Shown here piece by piece: positions 33,238 to 43,706 of a stretch of DNA of 64,000 nt; within the stretch, counting starts at the first letter, position 1; every line of letters begins with the position of its first letter. The DNA is from Zygnema cylindricum. Lineage: Eukaryota > Streptophyta > Zygnematophyceae > Zygnematales > Zygnemataceae. The stretch is from positions 150,147 to 214,146 of the forward strand of contig JBBHKE010001558.1 of the NCBI GenBank assembly GCA_037447655.1, given 5' to 3'. The position numbers and the translations under genes were made by a program. The notes beneath the pieces were generated by a model. That model did no database searches. It was not told where the DNA came from and was given only the letters and a program-made list of their open reading frames with translations.

Positions 33238-35140
33238 TACTGGATCTTGCAATACTTCACGTCCAAATTTCAATCTGGTTTTGTGAAAGACGAATCCGAT
33301 CTGCCAGCTGTCAGTGAACCTACTGCAGAAATTCAAGGATCGTTGACCGTACGGTATATAAAAATCTGCGTTGTCAATTGCTTGGTCGTTTACAAAAGCT
33401 TTTAGGGACTTGGCTGCTTGGGTTCGGTTGGCGCTATGGATAGTTTATCGGATAAAGTTTTCACGGACTTGGTACATCACACGTCGGGATGAGGGAAGTT
33501 TTCTGGCAGGGTAGCGGGCACACGTGTGGCCAGGCACTGGGCGGTCCCGGATGACAGTACGGAAAATCATTCCAAAATAAAATAATTTCTCTACTGTTTT
33601 CTGAAGTCCCTCATAAGGGCCTCTGCACCATAATCCTGGGATTATCTGCTTCTGCCAAGAGCGTACGCTCGTTCTCTTTCTTATGCACACAAATCTCGAC
33701 CACCCAAAATTTACGTGACAAACATTCGCGCTAAAATAAATGTGCCTAATCTTCGTGAAACTCTACGACCATCCAAATAGAAAGTTTAAATATTATTTCC
33801 AAACACGAGCTGGTTAAACCATCTAGTTGCAAAGCATTATTGCTATGTAAAAATAGTTAACGACCAATAAAGATTGAAATGCCTAAGACATTCATGCGAT
33901 AACATACCATGCTCAAAACTAGAATTTAAGCATGTACGATACGAAAACAAAAACAAAATTCTAATAGAAAAAAAGAGAACCCATACCTCAAAAGCAAAAG
34001 GAAAAGTGGGTCAGCCCAAAGCATAAGAATATGCCACATTAAAAGTTAGAATAAACTAAAACATCTTTATGCACCAGATGGCGAGGCGATACATATTGAA
34101 GTTCACTAATCCATTCGATACCGTAATATGTTGATACGAGCCAAAGCTACGGTACCTTTCGCAATGGAGATGCATTAGCGTAGATAGCACACTCTCAAGC
34201 CGTAAGACGTCGGCTGGTATTATTATTTAATCGTATACTAATTGACGTTTAGGTGACGTGACAGGTTTATATCCGAAAGTACAACTGGAGATGCGTACAA
34301 GACAAAGGTCGGATTATACTCCCGTACGGCGCAGTGGGAACACGATGTGGAGTCCGCGTGGGACTAGAGTGTGGTACGGCATCAGATGTCGGGAATTAAA
34401 ACGACTCTAAACCTGACAGATGTCTGAAGGCATGAACCCTCGGAGGTTCATGCATTATTTTTGCCTAGCTTAGGGAGGGTTTTTATCCTCGAGGTGTAGA
34501 TGTAAGGCATCGCGAGGCGGCCACGCAGCGGTCGTCTCTAGAAACTGGCAGTGTTTGAACATAGAAACCTGCATGCACAAAGATATAGACATATAGGAAT
34601 TAGTGTAGCTATACGGTTAGTGAAAGCATAAGATAAATGCCATTTGGCAAGATAGGAACATTGCAAATTAAGTACGGGAATCCAACATTAGGAAGTTGTT
34701 GTTTTTTGGCAAGCTTTTTCTCGGGATTTGTCAAACCTTGTTACAGTTAGGGTTTCACCTAAACATTTAGTGACAGGCTAGTTATGAGTTAAGGTTTCCT
34801 TTCAGACCCATAGTCTATGTTGCTGGCTGTCTCTGAGCTCCATATTTTCTTTGTACCAAGTCCTTACCTAATCTACCGGCGTAAGCGAGCTGCAAGGTTT
34901 CCCTCCAACTGTGTTCTACTTGTCATGGTGTACGAATTGTGTTGTGCGGATTTGTATTTTCTTGCTGTAAGAGCGCTGACTTTGCATTATAGTTCCAGTC
35001 CTGTCCAACTTTGTGGGAATTCCAGCTATCTCGGCTCCTTCAACCGATTAGGGAAGGGTTCTAGTCCGCTGGTTAGACTCCTGTAGGGAATACTAAAAGA
35101 CTTCAGAGCCTAGTGGCTACTGTCCTAAATAGTCCTGAAC

Positions 35141-35277
35141 TTAATTTGTTTTTCATTTCTAATATTCTTTATTCCTTGTGTCAATTGTTTTCTTTCTGTC
35201 TAGTTTATTTTAATTTGTTTTTCATTTCTAATTTTCTTTATTTTTTGTGTCTCCTATCTAGTTTGTTTTTAATTTGT
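35141..35277 (+). repeat. T-rich tandem duplication
   Basis: Two units of about 69 bp sharing TTAATTTGTTTTTCATTTCT and TCTAGTTTGTTTT. Confidence 0.7.
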
Positions 35278-35465
35278 TGGAAATTAAAAAAAAAATTATG
35301 TTATGCTTTGTTTTCATGTTATTTGTTGTCTAGTTTGTTTTTTGAATTGTTGATTTTGAGATTGTTGAACTGTCCTATATCGTTTTCTCTTCTTTCTTCT
35401 TACCAGATTAACTCACTCAGAATACTAAGAAAACTTAAAAAATTCATATTAAAAAAAACAAACCT

Positions 35466-35468
<3 letters not shown>

Positions 35469-35496
<28 letters not shown>
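35469..35496. repeat. (AT)14 microsatellite
   Basis: Fourteen uninterrupted AT dinucleotides. Confidence 0.95.
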
Positions 35497-35850
35497 CAAT
35501 ATATAAAGTAGGTTGCACGAGTTATCGCTGCTTTATAGACGGGTAGAGCGTGGCATAGCGCTGATACGCGTACCTTTACAGGCTACTAACTACTTTGGTA
35601 TTTTGAGCTGTGATGTTTTCTGAACAATTCGGAATTGGAGCGAGGTTGGAGCATCACTGAGAGACCTTACAGATCGCTCCAGGTGAGTAGTCGGGTCCAT
35701 GTGGTTGTAGGCGCGTGATAGGTTGTTAAACGCGGTAACCTAAAGGGGTTAGGATCCGCCCCAAGGTTGTGCCTTCCTTTCCGCATAAGCATGTGGTTGC
35801 ATTTTCTTTAGATCTGACCGTGATTGGTCTTGGATAGCGACTTCTTGCCT

Positions 35851-35975
35851 ATAACATCTGGCCTTGGTGGGCCTGGATAATTTCGTGTTTTATTACATCT
35901 GGCCTTGTGGGCCTTGAATAGTTTCCCGTTTTATTAAATCTGGCTGCAAGTGGCCTTGCATAGGTGACATGTTTC
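35851..35975 (+). repeat. three diverged units of about 42 bp
   Basis: ATCTGGCCTTG, GGGCCT and CGTTTTATTA recur at this spacing three times with increasing divergence. Confidence 0.6.
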
Positions 35976-36844
35976 TTCTTAGAGTGGCTTGAAGTGACTT
36001 ATTGTGGTATTGCTTAGATCTTGCTGTGAACAGTCTTGTTAGGGGTGTTCACGATTAGACCAACCCCAGGTGATACAGAATAGATCAAATCTTTTACGGG
36101 GGTGCATGTTTGCATGGGTGCCTGTTTGCGTGAATTTGAAGACTTCTTGTGTGATTTTGTTATTAGATCTGGCAGAGGGCATTTGCACACTGACCCTGAG
36201 TAGCATTGTTCTACAACCACCGTTGCAAGAGGAGAACCAGCAGTAGTAGTGGAAGTAGACATGAACACCAACAGAAACTATCAAAGTACCTTCTTAAAAG
36301 CCAACTTTGAACTGACACAAAATATGACTCAAAAAGCCAATATACCTCAAATTTGCCACAGTGATACAAAATACATTAAACTGACAATTCCCAAAATTGC
36401 AGCTCAAATGACTCAGTAAACCATAAGATATGATGTCTGGAAGTTTCCCAAAAACTATCATCATAAAATCATATTCCCAAAACTGGATACTACAAAATTG
36501 GCTAAGTCCTAAGTTATACACTCACAGTGTGTATCTACTGATCTACAATAACTTGGTTTACCGTTACTACGGTTATTATCCTGACTAACGACAAAGCATC
36601 CTACCTGTACGTCTCAGTACCTTAAAACCCTAATTATTATTTTCGAAAAACCTGATTAATGGAACACTATTTTTTATTACACCAAACTACAAACCAATGT
36701 TATTCACATATATTACAGATATTGAACCGTACACAAAACGTTCCAAATGCTTGGTTAGCGGTAATCGCTAAAGTCCAACCGAATGTGGTCGTGTAGTACG
36801 AAGCACCTGAGTGCTTCGTCAGTTGTGGTCCCACGCGAATCACG

Positions 36845-37891
36845 TGTTGAAATTTATAGATTTCTAGAGTATTTTCTAGGTTTAAATGTGTTTTTATAAA
36901 AGAAAAAGAAAAGGACGGACAGCCTGCCTCCACCTCCGCTCTCTAGCCCCCATACTTGTTGTAGTCACTGAAGGAAAGAGAGAGAGGTTGATCCATGGCT
37001 GCCTTAGTTCAACAAACAGCTATTTTTAGTAGGTTACTAAAAATATACTTGACGGACCAGAGATTTGATCCCGGTACCTGCGGTTCGTCAAATCGACCGG
37101 TAGCGGTCAGCTTTATCCTAATAGACTAGGACCAATGCTAAGTGCTATGGTATGTGATAGATATATATTTAGTTCGAAAGGATAAAGTTCATTTAACTAA
37201 AACTGTTTACGGCGTACATATATACAGTTTTATAAAGTACGTCGTACGACGCTAATTCAAAACGGATACCACGCATTTTATTTCTACATCGGAACAAATA
37301 TCGCGCAAGTATTTATTCCGGCCAAGATTACGTTTCGCATATAATCCAACGGCGCACATCATCGCCGAAATCCCGGAATGGTCATTTTGGCATTTAGTTA
37401 CGTGGCATGACTTGGCGCCACGTGGGAAGACATCATTCGGTCGCGGGAATTCCGAGGAACGTACGGACGAGTGAAAAGTGGACACGCGTCCACTTAATGG
37501 CCTTGTCGTACACAGGTCGTACAGAAAGTACATCGGCAGTAGTACTTTCTAGTACTATACAGTTTTGTGATTGGTTCGTACAGGCAGTAGATAGGAGCTG
37601 TGAGAGGGAATTAGGAAAAACTAGGACTTAGGAAAATTTAGGTAGATAGTCCTCTCTCTCTGAGAGTTTGTATAAATTGGCATCTTTGCCACCCTATAAC
37701 TTATCGGCTGGTTGGCCGTTTTCAGTGATTCTTTTTGCTACAGACTCAGGGGAGTCCAGGCTGCACAGGGGTGCAGTCAAATTGTCAGTTTGCCTTCTTG
37801 GGCAGAAGTGGTCGTGGCTTAAAGTGGGTTAGTTAAACACTATCTAGAGGCTTCCTGTATTCTGTAGTCCAATGGAGGACACAGAATTGCA
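36845..37891 (+). mobile_element. solo LTR, Copia-B family
   Basis: 1047 bp, TGTTGAAATTTATAG to CAGAATTGCA, with a perfect TCACG duplication (36840-36844 and 37892-37896). It matches the Copia-B LTRs in layout: TCCATGGCTGCC, tRNA-like module, GTAC core at 37501-37560, CAGTAGATAGG, TATAAATTGG and final GGAGGACACAGAATTGCA. It sits inside the Copia-E 3' LTR. Confidence 0.92.
37039..37128 (-). other. tRNA-like module antisense in solo Copia-B LTR
   Basis: Minus strand: A-box-like TAGTCTATTAGGATAAAGC, B-box-like GGGATCAAATC (plus 37062-37072), then TTTTT (plus 37039-37043). Confidence 0.55.
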
Positions 37892-38256
37892 TCACGCTTA
37901 TGGTCCCTCGTGAATCACGCTTGTGGTACCGCGTGAATCGCGTCCGTTGGAGCAAATTCGATAGATGATGGTACCGTCGAACTGTACCAAATATTTTCGG
38001 AATACCCGGGTCAGTTCCTGTTCGTCCGATCATGTGAATCAAATCGTCAACTGTTTGAAACGTATGGCTGACTGTTGGCGCCACTCGGAAAAACCTGCAT
38101 ACGTTCTTTCGCCAACACGTGTCCCTGCAAAAGTACGATACACTCTACTGTACTATTTGCTACTGTAACGCTAATAAAGGTAAGTAGACTACTAGAAAAA
38201 TATCTTTAGTTATGTTTACCCTTATTTACTGAAATAAAGATTTATAAATTACAACA

Positions 38257-38726
38257 CTCCCCTAAATCTTTAGACTTAGTTACTCACTTAGTCCAATAGC
38301 ATCTCTGCAAAACTGTAATTGAGGAGCAGGAAGGGCTTTTCTTGACATTTCAGCCACCATCTTCTCATCCGGTAAATAACACAGTTAAACGACTTTTGCA
38401 AGTACATTTTCTCTAACAAAGTGAAGTCTAACATCCATGTGTTTGCTCTTAAAGTGATGGCCGGTGTTAGAGGCAATTGCAATGGCTGCCTGGTTGTCAC
38501 ACCAGATAGCTTGAGGACCAGTTTGCATATACCCAAGTTCGTGTAAAATGGACTTGACCCATGGGAGCTCCTTGAGGGCGGAAGTTGCTGCCATATATTT
38601 TGACTCCATTGTGGATTGAGCTGTAACCTTTTGTAATTTGCTACTCCAGCAGCAAGTTCCATCTCCAAGTTTCAGAACCAAAGCTGGTCGTAGATTTCCA
38701 GCTTGGCATGTCTCGATAGCTAGCAT
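38257..38726 (-). pseudogene. Copia-E RNase H
   Basis: WSSKLQKVTAQSTMESKYMA, ELPWVKSILHELGY, IWCDNQAAIAIASNTGHHF and SKHMDVRLHFVRENV. Catalytic Glu and Asp positions are present, but the first part is out of frame with the RT segment and the end carries stops. Confidence 0.88.
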
Positions 38727-38730
38727 CGCT

Positions 38731-39372
38731 CTATGTCTGAATTTTCACCTCTCCTCCTCCGAGTACAAACTTGAGATTTCGAGTACCTGCAAGATATCTC
38801 AACACCCTTTTTTCTGTTTCCGAATATGCATTTTTAGGATTCTGCAGACTTCTACTTAGGACTCGCACAGCTAGTGCAATGTCGGGTCTCGTACAATTCA
38901 TAAAATATATAAGACTTCCAACTACTTGTCTATATGGCTTTGAACCCATAAACCCGTCCCCCCCTATCTTTAGACTTTCATAAACCATTATGCCTGAGTC
39001 TGACTCAATTCCTTCCAATTTCTGCCTGAATTCCATGGGAGTTATAGATCCTTTCACATCTTTCATTTCAAATCTTTCCAGCATGTTACCTATTACTTCT
39101 TTCTGAGTAAACATAATCAACCTTTTGTTTCTGTCTATTTCTACCTGTATACTTAAGATATACTTGGCCTCTTCGAGGTCCTTCATCTCAAACCTAGACT
39201 TTAAAGCCGTTTTAATGCGGTTTATTTCATCCATTAACTTACTTATTAATAATAGATCATCCACATATACAGCAATGTAAATTATCCCATCCTCCCGTTG
39301 TAGAACATATACAAAATGATCTGAGCTAATTCTCTTAAAACCTAGCCCAGTCAAAAACTCATCTAACTTCAA
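38731..39372 (-). pseudogene. Copia-E reverse transcriptase, C-terminal half
   Basis: KLDEFLTGLGFKRISSDHF, IYIAVYVDDLLLISKLMDE (active site), KDLEEAKYILSIQVEID, ITPMEFRQK and KPYRQVVGSLIYFMNCTRPD, then VLRYLAGTRNLKF. 213 codons open. Confidence 0.92.
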
Positions 39373-40599
39373 ATTCTATTGTTTGGGGGCTTCTTTCAGC
39401 CCATACAAAGATTTTATCAGTTTACACACTAATTCCTCCTATCTTTTTTCTACATACATATCAGGTTGTTTCATGTAGACGGTCTCTTCTAATTCTCCAT
39501 GCAAGAAAGCATTATTAACATCCATTTGTTGTATTTCCATATTTTATATAGCCGCTAAACTTAGCAAGATTTTGACAGTAAGAAATCTAACAACTGGAGA
39601 GAATGTTTCTTCAAAATCAATACCTTCTTTTTGATTATACCCCTTGGCCATTAGTCAGGCCTTAAACCTTTCAATGGTGTTCTCCAGGTTCAACTTCACC
39701 TTGAATACCCATTTGCTACCGATGGCTTTTTCTGCCTGGAGGAAGATCCACCAGCTCCCACGTCTGTGCCCCTATAATAGATTTTATTTCATCGTTCGCC
39801 GCCTCGATCCAATGATTTCTCTCAGATGATGAAAAGGCCTCCTGAATTATTAGAGGCTCCTCTGTAGTTGCAGAAAAAGCAACGTGAGAGCTTGCTTGCA
39901 GACGGCTACTAGATCTCTTTCCCCCCGGAAATTCTGAAGCTGAAATTGTCGGCAGTCTCCAATTTGACTGCCTTTGCTGATCCGCGACCTGTGGTGTAAC
40001 AGTTTGTTATGCCTGAGCTAGAACTTGTGGTGAAGCCTGATGTGAAGTCATTAAGGGAATTGAAGGAAGAGTAGCCCCATTTGGCTGTGGAAAGTAAACC
40101 CGCTGCGTATGGTGAAAAATGACAGATTCTTGCTTTTCCTTTGCCAGTTTGTCTGGCACTTGAAAAGAGTTAACCGAATCCATATCATCATTAATTTGGA
40201 TATTTTAGAGATAACCACTTTTTGTTTCTCAAATAAAAAAACTCTATAACCTTTTGCATTATCATCATACCCCATGAAAATTCCTGGTAAGCCCTTAGCA
40301 TCCATTTTCCATCTATCATGTGAAGTATCTAGAATAAAACACTTGTTGCCAAAGATCTTAAAGTGACTAACATCAAGTTTTTCTCATGTCCAAAGCTCAA
40401 AAGGTGTAGTGCTAATAGATCTAGAAGCAATTCTATTCTTAATATAAACAGCGCTATTAAGTGCTTCAGCCCAAAATTTCAAATCTAGCCCTTTATCTAC
40501 AAGCATGGACCGAGCACTTTCGTTCATTGTCCTATTTAATCTCTCAAAAACACAATTCTGCTCCGGTGTACATGAAACTGTAAGATTGTGAGTGATGCC
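39373..40599 (-). pseudogene. Copia-E integrase end, linker and start of RT
   Basis: Decayed coding. Pieces of MDVNNAFLHGELEETVYM-type RT, KWVFKVKLNLENTIERF, a linker, and GIFMGYDDNAKGYRVFLFEKQ (open 40051-40305) marking the integrase C-terminus. Several stops and frameshifts. Confidence 0.75.
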
Positions 40600-40602
40600 T
40601 TC

Positions 40603-40932
40603 TTAAAGGAGAAACTCTTCGAATTCCTTTGATGTATATTCTCCCCCATTGTCCGATCTCAGCGCCAAGATTGGAACTCCATGAAGCTTTTCCGCCCACA
40701 CTTTGTAGTGTTTAAAGTGAGTAAACACTTCACTTTTATGTTGCATGAAGTAAACTTTGGTATATCTCGAGTAGTCATCTGTAAATGTAACCGTATAGTG
40801 GACGCCTCCAGCCGAAGCCACTTGTGAAGGACCGATAACATCAGAATGTATTAACTGGAGAACTTTCTCGGATCTGTGGTCTGTTTCTTGTGGAAAACAA
40901 TTTGTGGATCTTGCCAAGTGAACAACCATCAT
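40603..40932 (-). pseudogene. Copia-E integrase core
   Basis: QLIHSDVIGPSQVAS (first Asp), TFTDDYSRYTKVYFMQHKSE, AEKLHGVPILALRSDNGGEYTS (second Asp). The Glu region lies past a stop at 40603, as ERLNRTMNE-like sequence near 40520. Confidence 0.9.
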
Positions 40933-41412
40933 ATGATTTTATAGGATGGGAATTGAGAGAAACTCCTTCAACTTTTCCCGAATTCACCATTTTTTTAAGG
41001 CTATCATAATTCACATGTCCTAATCTTAAATGCCACAACTCATTATCCGATTGGACATTGGAGTAGAGAACATCATTTTCTTTATATTCAGCCATGTCCA
41101 TCCGATACATTTTGCTATCATCTCTAGTTCTTGTTAGTGCTACTTTCCCTTTCTTGCTAACAACTGTCTACCTCTTTTCAGAATGACTTCAAAGCCTTTG
41201 CTCTCCACTAATGATGTAGAAAAAAGATTTTTCTTAAAGTCTGGAACAAACAAAACATTGTGAAGGGTTCTTTCCACCGACTTTCCCCCCACATCTACCA
41301 TCAAAGATACATCACCCTGAGCTGACGTTTGAACACTCATGCCACAAGCATAGGAAATACTCTTTGGAGATGTTTGCTGCAGATTCGTAAAAGCCGCCTT
41401 GTTCCAACACAT
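40841..41412 (-). pseudogene. Copia-E protease remainder and pre-integrase zinc module
   Basis: MCWNKAAFTNLQ after a lost DSG start (the plus strand near 41415-41440 still reads as the complement of WIMD), ISYACGMSVQTSAQGD, VLFVPDFKKNLFSTSLVESKGFEV, then LWHLRLGHVNYDSLKKMVNSG and DGCSLGKIHKL. Frameshifts lie between the parts. Confidence 0.85.
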
Positions 41413-41569
41413 ATTGGCAGACGCTCACGTGTCCATGATCCATCCTGCATCGTTAGGACCCTTCATGGTTGCCGCCATAGCAAATAATTTCGCATCCTCT
41501 GTCTCATTGAAGCTTAAAGACTCATCTGCATCAGTTGCAGAAGCTAAAGAAAGAGCATTTTTACGGGTA

Positions 41570-42505
41570 GGATTCCCATAGAAGCTTTTGTGATATTGGC
41601 TTTGCTGCCAACCTAGCCTGTATAAACCTGTCTCATTAGCCTTTTTCAGCTTAGGACAGTACCTGTATCCATGACCCTTCTCAGAACAATAAAAGCAAGT
41701 AGTAGAAGATTGTCTATTCTGCCTTTGATTATACTGAGTAAACTGATTCTGATTCTGGTTAAACTGACTCTTGTTCTGATTATCTGATTTCTTTTGTCAA
41801 AGTCGGTGGAAAAAGCTTCAACCTTTCCTTCTCCTTCAAGGAGTTTAGTATTAGTCTCTTCCTCCAATATAAGATTATATGCTAACTGAAATGACCAGCT
41901 AGCTTTATCATGACTTATTAACTGAACAGACACACCCTTTATGCTACTAGGGAGACCTATAATAAGCAAAGCTGCCTGTTAAAACGCAGGAAATGAACCC
42001 CCAGCAGAAGAGTGAGCATCAATGAGTGCACGAAAATTTTCACAATACTCGAACATAGTAACCTTGAATATTTATATCCCCAAATTTTTCCAGCCACCAA
42101 GAGCTCCTCTTGAACATTCGCTTTTTCAAAAGCCGATTTTAGTGATGTCCAAAACTCGCTCGCCTTCTTCATTTTTAGTGGAGACATGACCAAATTTTCT
42201 AAAATACAAAGAATTAGATTGTTCCTTGCCATTGAATTCTTTTTCGCCTAAGTTGGATCGGTTTCATCAAGGGAGCCATCCAACACCCCCAATAAATCAG
42301 CAGTTTGAAACGACGATTCAACCATCGCTGCCCAATGCGCATAATTTTGGCCATTGAAGATAAGAATTCTTGACGAAAGGCCCATAACATGTTGTTCTAC
42401 AACCACCGTTCCAAGAGGAGAACCAGCAGTATGAAACTCTATGGGCTCCTTGCCACACATAATTCGCAAATCCAAAGAAGCTAATCTAGATAGTGCCGAC
42501 CCCAA
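41570..42505 (-). pseudogene. Copia-E gag
   Basis: AGSPLGTVVVEQHVMGLSSRILIFNGQNYAHWAAMVESSF (N-terminus reading through the primer site), a UBN2 region with SEFWTSLKSAFEKANVQEEL and LLIIGLPSSIKGV, and a CCHC knuckle CFYCSEKGHGYRYC near 41650-41700. Three segments are separated by frameshifts. The start codon would be in the 5' LTR, now lost at 42432. Confidence 0.85.
42375..42389 (-). promoter_or_regulatory. primer-binding site remnant, half-tRNA-iMet type
   Basis: Minus strand TGTTATGGGCCTTTC directly after the LTR end. It matches the GGTTATGGGCC core of the other elements at 10 of 11 positions and is read as VMGL in gag. Confidence 0.6.
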
Positions 42506-43569
42506 GTTTATATAAACGCAAATGATTGACCCCTTGACAATCAGAACCCCATTAGAGCTTCACCCTTGTGAAATAAGACTTTCTGTGTGCTCAATTTCAC
42601 TACAGAATGCAAAGTTAGAATATGAGTTTAGGATAACATTCCCCACTTTGACTTTCCCTTAGAAATGCAGCCACCATGGCAGGCAAAAACTCTGACCGAC
42701 TACACTCCTGTGTAGCTTGGACTCCCGTGAGTCCACAGCAAAAAGAATCACTGAATTTGGTCAACTGAGTTGATTGTTATGGCTGGTCAAAGTTTGCCAT
42801 TTATACAAGGTGCTCTCTGAAGAAGCGGCTAACTACCCAAAATATTCTAAGTCCTAAACCCCCCTCTAAACCCCTTAGTACTGAGGTACTGACCATTCAC
42901 AGGACTCTACCGTACAATAAATTACAGATGCCGGAGTACTTTCTGTACGGACAGTGTACGACGTCGCCATAATGCGACAATTGTCACATTCGGATTTGTT
43001 GTTTTCCGTTCCGGAGATTCTGTAAACCCGTATGATGTTGCCACGTGTTATCGAGAGTGGCGGAGTCCGCAAACCGCCAAATTGTCCTTTCCGCGAAGCC
43101 GGCGCTAACCATGGCCGTCCAATTTATATCGGTATTTAATACGGACCATCGAAACAAATGTTCGTACTATTTGTTTCGTCCGGTACTAATAGTAGAACTG
43201 TTTCTATGCCCTATAAACCGTAATCTCGTTAAATAGAAAAACATACGTGTAAATGTTTACATACGTATCAAACCCATTGTACCTTAGCACTAGCTTTAGA
43301 CTAAACGGATAAGGCTAACGGCTAATGGTAGCTTGACAGACGGTAGGTATCAAGATCAATTCCTGGGTCCGTCGAGTACCTTTTGGTAAACCTACCTAAT
43401 TCACCCCGTGTCTTCTCTAGTGAGCTTAGGCAGCCATGGCTCTAGCTCCTTCTCCAGCCTTCAGTGACTACAACAAGTGTGGGGGCTTAGAGAAGTGAGT
43501 CTGAGGCAGACTGCCTCTGTTCTTTTTCCTATCCTAAATAAAGACCTAGAAAATACTCAAATATCAACA
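42432..43569 (-). repeat. Copia-D copy 1, 3' LTR
   Basis: TGAAACTCTATGGGC to AATATCAACA on the plus strand, 1138 bp, with GGCAGCCATGGCTCTAGC, a tRNA-like module and GGCAGACTGCC. It is followed by CTCCCC and a long pyrimidine tract up to about 43670. Confidence 0.85.
43296..43384 (+). other. tRNA-like module antisense in Copia-D copy 1 3' LTR
   Basis: A-box-like TAGACTAAACGGATAAGGC, B-box-like AGATCAATTCC (degenerate), TTTT at 43381-43384. Confidence 0.5.
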
Positions 43570-43706
43570 CTCCCCTTATTTTCTAGTCTATTTCCTTTCA
43601 ACTCTTTACAAACAAATAAATAAACATTCCCTTCCCCTTTTCCTTTTTCTTTTCCTTTTCCTTTCATAAAACTTTAAGACTACACCCTCATATTTAGTAA
43701 GGTCGA

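Larger units (their letters stand above)
33240..36205. other. spacer, no gene recognised
   Basis: Almost 3 kb without a recognisable gene. It holds a T-rich duplication (35141-35277), an AT microsatellite (35469-35496) and three diverged 42-bp units (35851-35975). The 89-codon and 132-codon open frames near 34.8-35.5 kb are compositional. Confidence 0.5.
36206..38256 (-). repeat. Copia-E 3' LTR (with nested solo LTR)
   Basis: Left end TTGTTCTACAACCACCG matches the 5' LTR stub at 42390-42431; right end TTACAACA precedes CTCCCC, the complement of a polypurine tract. The first 50 bp encode the gag start (minus strand MSTSTTTAGSPLATVVVEQ), showing that gag begins in the LTR. Without the insertion it is about 1.0 kb. 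Confidence 0.82.
36206..42431 (-). mobile_element. Copia-E, truncated LTR retrotransposon
   Basis: Minus-strand copia. The 3' LTR (36206-38256) is enlarged by a nested solo LTR. The interior (38257-42389) codes, in reverse, RNase H, RT, integrase, protease and gag. Only 42 bp of the 5' LTR remain, cut by the Copia-D LTR at 42432. Many stops and frameshifts. Its protein sequence is closer to Copia-F than to Copia-A and C. Confidence 0.88.

Noticed and set aside
34817-35511. Open frames rich in Leu, Phe and Ser that look like membrane proteins
   Set aside because: They come from T-rich duplicated DNA and an AT microsatellite; hydrophobic residues follow from the base composition.
36014-36271. 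Gag-like start left of the Copia-E 3' LTR, first read as a second tandem Copia-E
   Set aside because: The gag-like codons lie inside the LTR itself, as in the other families; left of about 36206 the similarity ends.
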